From Acidobacteriota bacterium (GTDB taxonomy: Bacteria; Acidobacteriota; Terriglobia; Bryobacterales; Bryobacteraceae): 6,066 nt of DNA. Under the pieces are notes generated by a model. It made no database searches, had not been told where the DNA came from, and saw only the letters and a list, made by a program, of their open reading frames with translations. The stretch is taken from positions 1 through 6,066 of the forward strand of contig JAEZIJ010000051.1 in the NCBI GenBank assembly GCA_023436715.1, written 5' to 3'. The position numbers and the translations under genes were made by a program. Below, piece after piece: positions 6,060 through 6,066 of the stretch. Each line of letters opens with the position of its first letter. Position 1 is the first letter of the stretch.

Positions 6060-6066
6060 CCTCTCT

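Overview
This is a GC-rich bacterial chromosomal window with strong G/C bias at third codon positions. It holds three complete protein genes and the 3' end of a fourth; a fifth probably begins just past the right edge. The vitamin B12-dependent (class II) ribonucleotide reductase, the secreted DUF4139 protein, the secreted purple-acid-phosphatase-like enzyme and the palindrome-rich intergenic DNA together suggest an Acidobacteriota-like organism, perhaps near Bryobacterales/Solibacter. That placement rests on recognition of families only; no database search was possible.

Layout, left to right. The tail of a plus-strand gene ends at 110. A strong hairpin at 135-156 separates it from the convergent minus-strand DUF4139 gene (170-1660). 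A 250-base divergent intergenic region (1661-1910) follows. It has an imperfect direct repeat, two short inverted repeats with the same design, and a larger palindrome whose core matches the NrdR box. The plus-strand nrdJ gene (1911-4721) has a good Shine-Dalgarno sequence and ends in tandem stop codons. Only 25 bases further on it meets the end of a convergent minus-strand gene for an exported metallophosphoesterase (4747-5793). The last 273 bases (5794-6066) carry no gene. They hold a series of small palindromes that look like REP/BIME-type repeats, then an AT-richer stretch with three copies of ACTAGAT/ATCTAGT, then a ribosome binding site at the very edge. This last part looks like the control region of a plus-strand gene starting at about 6067.

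The genes do not form an operon: neighbours alternate in strand and there is no shared pathway. NrdJ makes deoxyribonucleotides in the cytoplasm. The two minus-strand products carry signal peptides and should act outside the inner membrane. I found no mobile-element gene, CRISPR array, tRNA or rRNA, and no clearly new multi-gene system. The items most worth following up are regulatory and repeat elements: the probable NrdR site, the palindrome cluster and the ACTAGAT motif array.
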